This document shows positions 57,052 to 64,000 of a DNA stretch of 64,000 nt, in pieces (positions within the stretch are counted from its first letter, which is position 1; each line of letters opens with the position of its first letter). Below the pieces are notes generated by a model. It did no database searches. It was not told where the DNA came from and saw nothing but the letters and a program-made list of their open reading frames with translations. A program made the position numbers and the translations under genes. The stretch is from Streptomyces sp. SAI-127 (GTDB taxonomy: Bacteria > Actinomycetota > Actinomycetes > Streptomycetales > Streptomycetaceae), in the NCBI RefSeq assembly GCF_029894425.1, contig NZ_JARXYJ010000001.1, positions 8,824,501-8,888,500 on the forward strand, given 5' to 3'.

Positions 57052-57063
57052 CGAATCGGTTCG
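57052..57063. promoter_or_regulatory. LacI-type operator, copy 1
   Basis: CGAATCGGTTCG, one mismatch from the palindrome CGAACCGGTTCG, lies 57 bases upstream of the start of the 1216-residue hydrolase gene. Confidence 0.55.
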
Positions 57064-57160
57064 ATCCAGGCGTGCAGGGGGAGGAAGCGCGTGTTGAGGC
57101 AGTGCGGGTACGGCGGCTCTGTGACGGCGGGTGCGAGGGAGTCGCCAGGGGCGACCGTGT

Positions 57161-57172
57161 CGAACCGGTTCG
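57161..57172. promoter_or_regulatory. LacI-type operator, copy 2
   Basis: CGAACCGGTTCG is a perfect palindrome in the middle of the 350-base divergent intergenic region. With the other two copies it could support repression of both genes by looping. Confidence 0.65.
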
Positions 57173-57302
57173 GCGAAGCTAGCACCGGGACATCGGGCCA
57201 GCAATCCCTTCGACACGGGGATCTCCGCGTCTCTCCCACCCCGTCAGCGAATACGTTCAGGGTATTGACAGGCGTCGGGTCAGTTCCTACGTTCACTCCA
57301 CG

Positions 57303-57314
57303 CGAACCGGTTCG
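57303..57314. promoter_or_regulatory. LacI-type operator, copy 3
   Basis: A second perfect CGAACCGGTTCG lies 32 bases before the lacI start, where it would block transcription of lacI and the importer operon behind it. Confidence 0.68.
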
Positions 57315-57345
57315 ACAAGCCGGTCGCCCGTCCCAAGGAGTCGCC

Positions 57346-58377
57346 GTGAACATCGGTGAGATCGCCCGGCGGGCCGGTGTCTCGCGCAGCACCGTGTCCT
57401 ACGCACTGAGCGGCAAGCGCCCGGTGTCGGAGGACACGCGCCGGAAGATCCAGCAGGTCGTCGACGAACTGGGCTACCAGCCCAGCGCCAGCGCCCGCGC
57501 CCTGGCGAACGGGCGGACCAGCACCATCGGCCTGGTCTTCCCGCCGGCCGGCAACCACTACACGGGGATGCAGCTGGACTTCATCGGCAGCGTGGTGGAG
57601 GCCGCCGCGGCCTACGACTACGACGTGCTGCTGTCGCCAAGCGGCATGGACAGCGACCGTTCCTTCCAGCGGCTGCTGGGGGAGCGGAGGGTCGACGGCG
57701 CGATCCTGATGGAGATCAGGCTGGAGGACGACCGGGCCGATCACCTGGCCGCGCTCGGCTTCCCCTCCGTCGCCATCGGCCGTACCGCCCACCCGGAGGA
57801 CGGCTGGTACGTCGGCCTGGACCACACCGCGCTGGCGGCGGCCTGCGTCCATCACCTCGCGGACCTCGGCCACCGCCGAGTCGCCTTCGTCAACCGGCCC
57901 GAACAACTCCTGAGGACCGGCTACGAGTCCGCCCACCGCGGACTGGACGGCTTCACGAAGGCCGCGGCCGAACGCGGGCTGACGGTGCGGACGTACTGCT
58001 GCGGGGACGACGCCGCCGCGGGCCAGGCCTGCGTGGAACGGATCCTGCACGACGACCCGGCCACCACGGCCCTGGTCACCCTGAACGAGGCCGCGCTGGG
58101 CGGCCTCTACCGGGGGCTCGCCCACGCCGGCCGCCATGTACCGCGCGACTTCTCCATCACAGGGATCGTCGCCAACCGCTGGGCGGAGACGGTCACCCCG
58201 CAGCTCACCGCGGCGGACGTACCGGCGGCCGAGATGGGCCGGCTCGCCGTCGATCTGCTGGTGGAGCGGCTGGACCACTCCGACGCGCCGCCCCGGCAGC
58301 ACCTGCTCATCCCACCGATCTCGCTGCGGGCGAGTACCGGGCCCGCGGGGCCTCCGCGGGCCGACACGACGGCCTGA
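57346..58377 (+). CDS. LacI family repressor of the second importer locus
   Basis: A 343-residue LacI/GalR protein. The helix-turn-helix is right at the N-terminus (IGEIARRAGVSRSTVSYALS), with the hinge RALANGRTSTIGLVFP and an effector domain (VDGAILMEIRLEDDRAD, TALVTLNEAALGGLYRGLA). The GTG follows AAGGAG at 5 nt. It is the first gene of an apparent operon with binding protein, two permeases and a GH63-like hydrolase. Perfect operators upstream indicate autorepression; the inducer is probably the imported sugar. Confidence 0.9.
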   Translation: MNIGEIARRAGVSRSTVSYALSGKRPVSEDTRRKIQQVVDELGYQPSASARALANGRTSTIGLVFPPAGNHYTGMQLDFIGSVVEAAAAYDYDVLLSPSGMDSDRSFQRLLGERRVDGAILMEIRLEDDRADHLAALGFPSVAIGRTAHPEDGWYVGLDHTALAAACVHHLADLGHRRVAFVNRPEQLLRTGYESAHRGLDGFTKAAAERGLTVRTYCCGDDAAAGQACVERILHDDPATTALVTLNEAALGGLYRGLAHAGRHVPRDFSITGIVANRWAETVTPQLTAADVPAAEMGRLAVDLLVERLDHSDAPPRQHLLIPPISLRASTGPAGPPRADTTA

Positions 58378-58502
58378 CCGCACTCCGGAACCACTCGTCA
58401 CACCGCCGCACGTCCGAACACCACGGCGCTGCTCGCGGTGCCCTCATCTCCGCGCGACCCCCTGCCGCGGCACCCGCATGCCACAAACCGAAGGAACCCA
58501 CC

Positions 58503-59750
58503 ATGAACAGCTTCTCCGGACGGCACCGTCCGACCGCCGCGGTCCTGATCTCCCTGGCCGTCGCCACCGGCGTCACCGCCTGCGGCTCCGGCTCGGGCAG
58601 CAGCGGCACCAAGGGCGCCGACAGCGGCACGTACACCGTCTGGGACCCCTACCCGCAGTTCGCCAAGGGCTCGGCCTGGACGAACCTTCTCGACAAGTGC
58701 GGCACCGAGGCGGGCGTGAAGGTCAAGCGGACCGGCTTCGACACCAGTGACCTGACGAACAAGGCCCTGCTGGCGGCCCAGCAGGGCAACTCCCCGGACA
58801 TCCTCATCGTCGACAACCCGGTCGTCTCGACCCTGGCCGAGGCGGGCGTCCTCACCACGACCGACGACAACAAGCTGGACACCTCGAAGGTCGACCCCAA
58901 CCTCCTCGCGGCCGGCCAGTCGGGCGGCAAGACCTACGGCACCCCGATCGGCGCCAACACCCTCGCCCTCTACTACAACAAGAAGGTCCTGAAGGAAGCC
59001 GGCGTCGACATCGCCTCGGTGAAGGACTGGGCGTCCCTGACGGCGGCCCTGGAGAAGGTGAAGAAGGCCGGCAAGAAGGGCATCACCTTCTCCGCGATCG
59101 GCACCGAGGAGGGCAGCTTCCAGTTCCTGCCGTGGTTCTGGGGCGCGGGCGCGAAGCTGACCCAACTCGACTCCGCCCAGGGCGAGTCGGCGCTCTCCCT
59201 GTGGAAGGACTGGGTCAAGGGCGGCTACGCCCCCAACTCGGTCCTCAACAACACCCAGACGACCAGCTGGCAGGAGTTCGCGACCGGCGACTACGCCTTC
59301 GCCGAGAACGGCACCTGGCAGCTCGCCAACGCCAAGAAGGCCGGCTTCGACTACGGCGTGCTCCCGATACCCGGCGCCTCCGGCGGCAGCGCCGCCGCAC
59401 CGACCGGCGGCGAGTTCGTCACCCTCCCGGTCCAGGACGACACCGGCCGCTACACCACCTCCCAGAAGCTGGCGACCTGCCTGACCAGCACCCAGAACCT
59501 GTACGACACCGACACCACCCTGTCCTACGTGGCCCCCACCAGCGAGGTCCAGGACAAGCAGGTGGCCGCGACGGCGGAGCTGAAGCCCTGGGTCGACGCG
59601 GTCAAGGCGGCCAAGGGACGCACCAGCGACGACCTGGGCACCAAGTACCCCAAGATCTCCGAGCAGATGTGGAAGGCCGTCCAGTCCGCCCTCAGCGGCT
59701 CGAAGTCGCCGAAGGACGCGCTGACCGACGCCCAGTCCGCCGTCAAGTGA
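58503..59750 (+). CDS. Sugar-binding lipoprotein of second ABC importer
   Basis: A 415-residue family 1 extracellular binding protein. The lipobox is GVTAC with acylated C27, then a Gly/Ser linker. TPIGANTLALYYNKKVLKEA and FLPWFWGAGAKLTQL are typical of oligosaccharide binders. It follows lacI by 125 bases with no separate operator, so it may be transcribed from the lacI promoter. It is tethered outside the membrane. Confidence 0.92.
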   Translation: MNSFSGRHRPTAAVLISLAVATGVTACGSGSGSSGTKGADSGTYTVWDPYPQFAKGSAWTNLLDKCGTEAGVKVKRTGFDTSDLTNKALLAAQQGNSPDILIVDNPVVSTLAEAGVLTTTDDNKLDTSKVDPNLLAAGQSGGKTYGTPIGANTLALYYNKKVLKEAGVDIASVKDWASLTAALEKVKKAGKKGITFSAIGTEEGSFQFLPWFWGAGAKLTQLDSAQGESALSLWKDWVKGGYAPNSVLNNTQTTSWQEFATGDYAFAENGTWQLANAKKAGFDYGVLPIPGASGGSAAAPTGGEFVTLPVQDDTGRYTTSQKLATCLTSTQNLYDTDTTLSYVAPTSEVQDKQVAATAELKPWVDAVKAAKGRTSDDLGTKYPKISEQMWKAVQSALSGSKSPKDALTDAQSAVK

Positions 59751-60724
59751 GCACACCCCGGGGCCAGTTGATGAGCCAGACGACACAAGTGCAGCGCCCG
59801 CGGACCGACTCCAAGGGCGCGGCCCCCGAGGCGCGGCGCCGTCCCGCCTCCCCGCAGTGGGCCGCGTGGGCCTTCCTCGCCCCGGTGACCCTCTACCTCG
59901 TCCTGTTCTACGCCTATCCGCTGTACCGCAACCTCGACCTGAGCCTGCGCCACTACACCGTGCGCTCGTTCGTGCAGGGGGACGCGCCCTTCACCGGCCT
60001 GGCGAACTACCGGACGGTCTTCGACGACCCGACCTTCGCCCCGGCCCTGCTCCACACAGTGGTGTTCACCGGCGTGTGCCTGGTCTTCCAGTACAGCATC
60101 GGCCTGGCGCTGGCCGTCTTCTTCAACCAGCACTTCCGGCTCTCCGCCACCCTGCGGGCCCTGTTCCTGGTGCCGTGGCTGCTGCCGCTGATCGTGTCGG
60201 CCTCGACCTGGTCGTGGATGCTCAACAGCGAGTCCGGCATCGTCAACGCCGTCCTGCAAGCCATCGGGATCGGCCCGGTGAACTGGCTGACCTCGCCGTC
60301 CTGGTCGCTGGCCTCGGTGATCATCGCGAACATCTGGATCGGCGTCCCCTTCAACCTGGTCGTGCTCTACAGCGGCCTCCAGTCCATCCCGGGCAGCCTC
60401 TACGAGGCGGCCGCCCTCGACGGTGCGGGTCCCTGGCGGCGTTTCTGGAGCATCACCTTCCCGCTGCTGCGCCCGGTCTCCGCCATCACCCTGCTGCTGG
60501 GCCTGGTCTACACACTCAAGGTCTTCGACATCATCTGGATCATGACCAAGGGCGGCCCGGCCGACTCGTCCACCACCTTCGCCACCTGGTCCTACCAGCT
60601 CGGCTTCGGCAACCTCCTGCCCGCCTTCGGCCCCGGCGCCGCCGTCGGCAACCTGCTGGTGGTCGCCGCCCTGGTCTTCGGCCTGGTCTACGCGCGGGTC
60701 CAGCGAAAGCAGGCGCTGTCATGA
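59747..60724 (+). CDS. Second importer permease, MalF type
   Basis: A 325-residue membrane protein if it starts at the GTG overlapping the preceding stop (GTGA), or 317 residues from the ATG at 59771. The N-terminus is basic and cytoplasmic, followed by six helices and the EAA loop LYEAAALDGAGPWRRFWSI. It partners with the next gene, whose start overlaps its stop. Confidence 0.9.
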   Translation: MSTPRGQLMSQTTQVQRPRTDSKGAAPEARRRPASPQWAAWAFLAPVTLYLVLFYAYPLYRNLDLSLRHYTVRSFVQGDAPFTGLANYRTVFDDPTFAPALLHTVVFTGVCLVFQYSIGLALAVFFNQHFRLSATLRALFLVPWLLPLIVSASTWSWMLNSESGIVNAVLQAIGIGPVNWLTSPSWSLASVIIANIWIGVPFNLVVLYSGLQSIPGSLYEAAALDGAGPWRRFWSITFPLLRPVSAITLLLGLVYTLKVFDIIWIMTKGGPADSSTTFATWSYQLGFGNLLPAFGPGAAVGNLLVVAALVFGLVYARVQRKQALS

Positions 60725-61530
60725 GAACACGGCTGAAGACCGCCCTCGGCCTGCTGCTGACCGGGATCATGCTCTTCCCGGTGTACTGGATGCTCAACGT
60801 GTCCCTCACCCGCGACCAGGACATGCGCAAGAGCCCACCGGACCTGTTCCCCTCCCACGTCACCCTGGAGGGCTACCGGGCCGTCGTCGACCAGCAGTTG
60901 CCCTACCTCGGCACCAGCCTCGTCATCGGTCTGGGCACCGTCGCCCTGACCGTGGCGCTGGCCGCCCCCGCCGGCTACGCACTGGCCAAACTGCGCCCGC
61001 GCGGCGGCGGAGTCATGAGCTTCGTCCTGCTGGCCGCCCAGATGATCCCCGGCATCATCATGGCGATGGGCTTCTACGCCATCTACCTCCAACTCGGCCT
61101 GCTCCAGACCGTTCCCGGCCTCATCGTCGCCGACTCCACCCTGGCCGTCCCCTTCGCCGTCCTCATCTTCACCGCGTTCATGTCCGGCATCCCCGGCGAA
61201 CTCCTCCAGGCCGCGAAGACGGACGGCGCGGGACCCCTGCGCACCTTCTGGTCGGTCGTTCTGCCGATGAGCCGCAACGCCGTCGTCACGGTGTCCCTGT
61301 TCGCCTTCCTGTGGTCCTGGTCCGACTTCGTCTTCGCCAGCACCCTGGTCAACGGCGGCGCCCACGAGCCGATCACCCTGGGCATCTACCACTACATCGG
61401 CAACAACAACCAGCAGTGGAACGCCATCATGGCCACCGCCGTCGTGGCCTCCCTGCCCGCCGCCGTCATCCTCGTCCTCGCCCAGCGCTACGTCGCCGCC
61501 GGCGTGACCGCGGGTGCCGTCAAGGACTGA
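60721..61530 (+). CDS. Second importer permease, MalG type
   Basis: A 269-residue membrane protein with six helices and the EAA loop LLQAAKTDGAGPLRTFWSVV. The ATG overlaps the preceding stop. As in the first importer no ATPase is encoded; the shared MsiK ATPase is the expected partner. It is followed by the GH63-like hydrolase 58 bases downstream. Confidence 0.92.
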   Translation: MRTRLKTALGLLLTGIMLFPVYWMLNVSLTRDQDMRKSPPDLFPSHVTLEGYRAVVDQQLPYLGTSLVIGLGTVALTVALAAPAGYALAKLRPRGGGVMSFVLLAAQMIPGIIMAMGFYAIYLQLGLLQTVPGLIVADSTLAVPFAVLIFTAFMSGIPGELLQAAKTDGAGPLRTFWSVVLPMSRNAVVTVSLFAFLWSWSDFVFASTLVNGGAHEPITLGIYHYIGNNNQQWNAIMATAVVASLPAAVILVLAQRYVAAGVTAGAVKD

Positions 61531-61588
61531 CCTCCGCGGCGCAGCCCCTCCCTCTGACGATCCCTGCTCGAGAAACGAGTGCCCCTTC

Positions 61589-63322
61589 ATGACCGCCGAC
61601 CGCTCCGGCCCGGCCTTCTCCGTCCACGACATCCCGTTCAGCACCTACGGATCCTGGTTCGGCATCTCGCCCGTGGTGGCGGAGAAGACGTACGCCGAGG
61701 ACCTCCACCTCGTCTCGCACCAGAACGGCATGCACGCCGTCCTGAGCCTGGTGCCGCTCGACCCCGTGACCGGCGAGCGGGCCGGGACCCGCGTCGAGGC
61801 GACACCGGGCCTGCTCAGCTGGACCGGTGCCGACGGGCGCATCGACCTCGCCTACGAGTCGCCGGACACCGTACGACTGCGCGGTGCGGGCGCGCCGCTG
61901 CGGATCTCGGCGGCGGCCCGGACGCTGACCCCGTTCAGCGGCACGTACTTCTATCGTGAACCGGCTGCCGAGGCTTACGTGTTCACGTCGTACGAGACCG
62001 GACGGCGCTACCGCGTCTCGGTGCTCTCCGGCACGGTGGCCGACGTGTTCGGCAGCCAGGCCCTGGGCAGCGCCGACCGCGGTGTCACCGTCGCCGACGC
62101 GGACGGCGGATGGGAGATCGCGGTCGAGGAACTCGACACCGCCCGCCCTCCCTACGTGTCGACGGCGGCCTTCGGCAAGGTCGTCGAGGCCGCGCGGAAC
62201 TCCTTCGCGGACTTCGTCGACACCGTGGCCCCCTGGCGCTCGGCCGCCACCCCGGCCGCCGAACTCGCCGCCTACGTCCTGTGGTCGGCGACCGTACGCC
62301 CGGCCGGTCTGGTCACCCGGCCCGGCGTCCTGATGTCCAAGCACTGGATGGACAAGGTGTGGAGCTGGGACCACTGCTTCAACGCCCTTGCCCTGGCCCC
62401 TGGTTGCCCCGAGCTGGCCCGGGACCAGTTCCAGCTGCCCTTCGACCACCAGGACGAGACCGGGGCGCTGCCCGACTCGGTCACCCACTCCGAGGTGCTC
62501 CACAACTTCGTCAAACCGCCCATCCACGGCTGGGCGTTCGGCCACCTGCGACGCCGGCTGCCGACGCCCCCCGACCGCGCGGAACTGTCCGCCACGTACG
62601 ACAGGCTGGAACGCTGGACGGAATTCTGGCTCACCGCCCGCCGTGCCCCCGGCGCGGACCTGCCGCACTACCAGCACGGCAACGACAGCGGCTGGGACAA
62701 CGCCACCACCTTCGATCCCGAGCGCGTGGTCGTCACCGCGGACCTCGCCGCCTTCCTCACCCTCCAACTGCGTGAACTCGCCGACCTGGCAGCGCATTTG
62801 GAGAGACCGGAAGACGCCCGGGGGTGGACGCGGGCCGCCGAGGAGACGCAGCAGGCGATGCTCGACCAGCTCTGGACGGGCGACCGGTTCGTCGCCCGGA
62901 GCGTCGACAGCGGCGACACCTGGGGCACCTCCAGCCTGCTCGACCTGATGCCCATCGTGCTGGGCGAGCATCTGCCGCCCGAGATCGGCGATGTGCTGGC
63001 CGCCCGTATCGAGGCGCATCTGACCCCGTACGGCCTGGCCACCGAGCTGCCGGCCTCGCCGCACTACCTCGCCGACGGCTACTGGCGCGGCCCCATCTGG
63101 GCCCCCGCCACGATCCTCGTCGAGGACGGCCTGCGGCGCGGCGGGCACCACCGGCTGGCGGACGAGATCAGCGCCCGCTTCCGCGTTCTGTGCGAGGAGC
63201 ACGGCTTCGCCGAGAACTTCGACGCCCTGACCGGCACGGGCCTGCGCGACCGCGCCTACACGTGGACGGCCGCCGCCTACCTCCTCCTCGCCGAAGCCCA
63301 CGCACAGCGAGAGGGCCGGTGA
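61589..63322 (+). CDS. GH63-like (alpha/alpha)6 glycoside hydrolase
   Basis: A 577-residue cytoplasmic enzyme without signal. An N-terminal beta domain (1-about 190) is followed by an (alpha/alpha)6 barrel of the GH63/MGH1 type. Landmarks are KVWSWDHCFNALAL, GNDSGWDNATTF with general acid candidate D370, DGYWRGPIW, and HGFAENFDALTG with general base candidate E542. Relatives are mannosylglycerate/glucosylglycerate hydrolases and amylo-alpha-1,6-glucosidase-like enzymes, so an alpha-linked disaccharide or glycoside taken up by the importer is the likely substrate. The Shine-Dalgarno is weak, so translation may depend on the upstream genes. Confidence 0.85.
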   Translation: MTADRSGPAFSVHDIPFSTYGSWFGISPVVAEKTYAEDLHLVSHQNGMHAVLSLVPLDPVTGERAGTRVEATPGLLSWTGADGRIDLAYESPDTVRLRGAGAPLRISAAARTLTPFSGTYFYREPAAEAYVFTSYETGRRYRVSVLSGTVADVFGSQALGSADRGVTVADADGGWEIAVEELDTARPPYVSTAAFGKVVEAARNSFADFVDTVAPWRSAATPAAELAAYVLWSATVRPAGLVTRPGVLMSKHWMDKVWSWDHCFNALALAPGCPELARDQFQLPFDHQDETGALPDSVTHSEVLHNFVKPPIHGWAFGHLRRRLPTPPDRAELSATYDRLERWTEFWLTARRAPGADLPHYQHGNDSGWDNATTFDPERVVVTADLAAFLTLQLRELADLAAHLERPEDARGWTRAAEETQQAMLDQLWTGDRFVARSVDSGDTWGTSSLLDLMPIVLGEHLPPEIGDVLAARIEAHLTPYGLATELPASPHYLADGYWRGPIWAPATILVEDGLRRGGHHRLADEISARFRVLCEEHGFAENFDALTGTGLRDRAYTWTAAAYLLLAEAHAQREGR

Positions 63323-63328
63323 GACCGG

Positions 63329-63391
63329 TCAGGCCAGGGTGATTTCGACCGGCAGCTTCTTGATGCCGTTGACGAAGGAACGGACGCGCGG
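63329..63391 (-). pseudogene. Possible cytochrome P450 C-terminal remnant
   Basis: The minus strand encodes LPRVRSFVNGIKKLPVEITL followed by an alanine and a stop, resembling the extreme C-terminus of CYP124/125-type P450s. Nothing P450-like precedes it. The assignment rests on about 20 residues. Confidence 0.35.
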
Positions 63392-63392
63392 G

Positions 63393-63664
63393 AGCGGGGC
63401 ACGCTGCTGGAGCGGGCCACCGGCGCCCAGAAGGCGGACGTGTCCTGCTACCGCCACCAGCGAGTGGAGCGCCTCGGCGCCGGGCTCGCGGTCACCGCGC
63501 GGGCCGCCGACGGCACGGTGGAGGGACTCGAACTCCCGGGCCCGCCCGGATGGTTCACCGCCGTCCAGTGGCACCCCGAGGACACCGCGCACGAAGACCC
63601 CGCCCAGCAGGGCCTGTTCGACGCCCTGGTGCGCACCGCGCGACGGCGGCTGACGCGGGCCTGA
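63393..63664 (+). pseudogene. C-terminal fragment of a class I glutamine amidotransferase
   Basis: The frame encodes ERGTLLERATGAQKADVSCY, then RHQRVERLGAGLAVTARA and PGWFTAVQWHPEDTAHEDP. This is the C-terminal third of a gamma-glutamyl-GABA hydrolase (peptidase C26, PuuD) family protein. The HPE motif holding the catalytic His-Glu pair is kept, but the part with the nucleophile Cys is missing and no start signal is present, so it is a remnant. It directly abuts the P450-like tail. Confidence 0.7.
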
Positions 63665-63782
63665 GGGGCATCGCCCCCGGGACCGGACTGGTGAAGTGCT
63701 GGTGAAAACCCGGTGGAAGCGCTGTCAGTGGTGCCGCTTATGCTGCACCGGACGATCACGCGGGACCAGGGGAGGGCGCGGC

Positions 63783-64000
63783 ATGTTCGGCAAGCTGTTC
63801 GGCAGGGATGCGGAGAGACCGGCGGCGGATCCGCACGCCCTGCCCGTCCCGCGCAGATCGAAGAACGGGATGTACACGCTGCGCGCGCTCGGGGACACGC
63901 GGGTGCTCGCACTGGTGGAGGCCGCCGACGCCGGTGACTGGGAGGCGGTCAAGGAGGCCCTCGCCCCCTTCGACCTCGGCCGCGACCACTCGGTCCTGGG
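63783..64000 (+). CDS. Unrecognised protein, 3' end outside window
   Basis: The ATG follows GGGGAGGG, and a -10-like TATGCT lies about 40 bases upstream. The visible 72 residues begin MFGKLFGRDAERPAADPHAL and continue with TRVLALVEAADAGDWEAVKE, which suggests a helical, possibly TPR-like, cytoplasmic protein. I do not recognise the family. Confidence 0.6.
   Translation, partial: MFGKLFGRDAERPAADPHALPVPRRSKNGMYTLRALGDTRVLALVEAADAGDWEAVKEALAPFDLGRDHSVL

Overview
The window is a stretch of high-GC actinobacterial chromosome, almost certainly Streptomyces. Third codon positions are strongly G/C, GTG and TTG starts and leaderless genes are common, promoters look SigHrdB-like, mycothiol chemistry (mscR) is present, and there are a perfect CebR box and sugar ABC importers without their own ATPase. 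I see no rRNA, tRNA, insertion sequence, phage genes or CRISPR array.

Layout. (1) 1-14.1 kb, mixed genes: a translationally coupled acyl-CoA dehydrogenase pair, secreted hydrolases (PI-PLC/GDPD-like, phosphodiester glycosidase, a GH5 mannanase behind a CebR box, an amidohydrolase with a discoidin domain), a methyltransferase-NUDIX fusion followed by a 41-residue gene, and a TetR/VOC/UvrA-like group. (2) 14.6-42.1 kb, a quaternary-amine catabolism island. It runs from choline to glycine betaine (betA, betB), through a three-component Rieske N-demethylase (oxygenase, Rieske ferredoxin, flavin reductase), to dimethylglycine oxidase, with a mycothiol-dependent formaldehyde dehydrogenase and a betaine-type ABC importer. 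Two paralogous IclR regulators belong to it. (3) Inserted in that island are a GABA-type module (PucR regulator, class III aminotransferase, FAD/Fe-S oxidoreductase, succinate-semialdehyde dehydrogenase) at 19.5-27.0 kb and a small group (DoxX, pirin, GNAT, LLM oxidoreductase, TPR protein) at 27.0-31.0 kb with a broken marR remnant. (4) 42.1-63.3 kb, glycan use: two SBP-permease-permease importers, two paralogous multidomain clan GH-A hydrolases, a GH36 alpha-galactosidase, a GH63-like hydrolase, two intact LacI repressors and one dead lacI with a decaying tandem-repeat array. (5) The right end holds fragments of a P450-like gene and a glutamine amidotransferase gene, then an unrecognised gene that leaves the window.

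The most interesting result is regulatory. A 17-bp imperfect palindrome, GTTGC-N7-GCAAC, lies in front of every transcription unit that makes chemical sense in the choline-to-dimethylglycine route: mscR, the Rieske operon, betA, betB-proVWX and dmg. At each of these it is part of a tandem pair with an exact 19-bp period. The same box covers the start codons of both leaderless iclR genes. It is not seen in front of the GABA module. This defines a local regulon that probably binds an IclR tetramer. A second, independent box, GTTGAT-GYRWCAAC-like, marks three promoters around the marR remnant. All functional statements are read from sequence and family knowledge; no database search was run.
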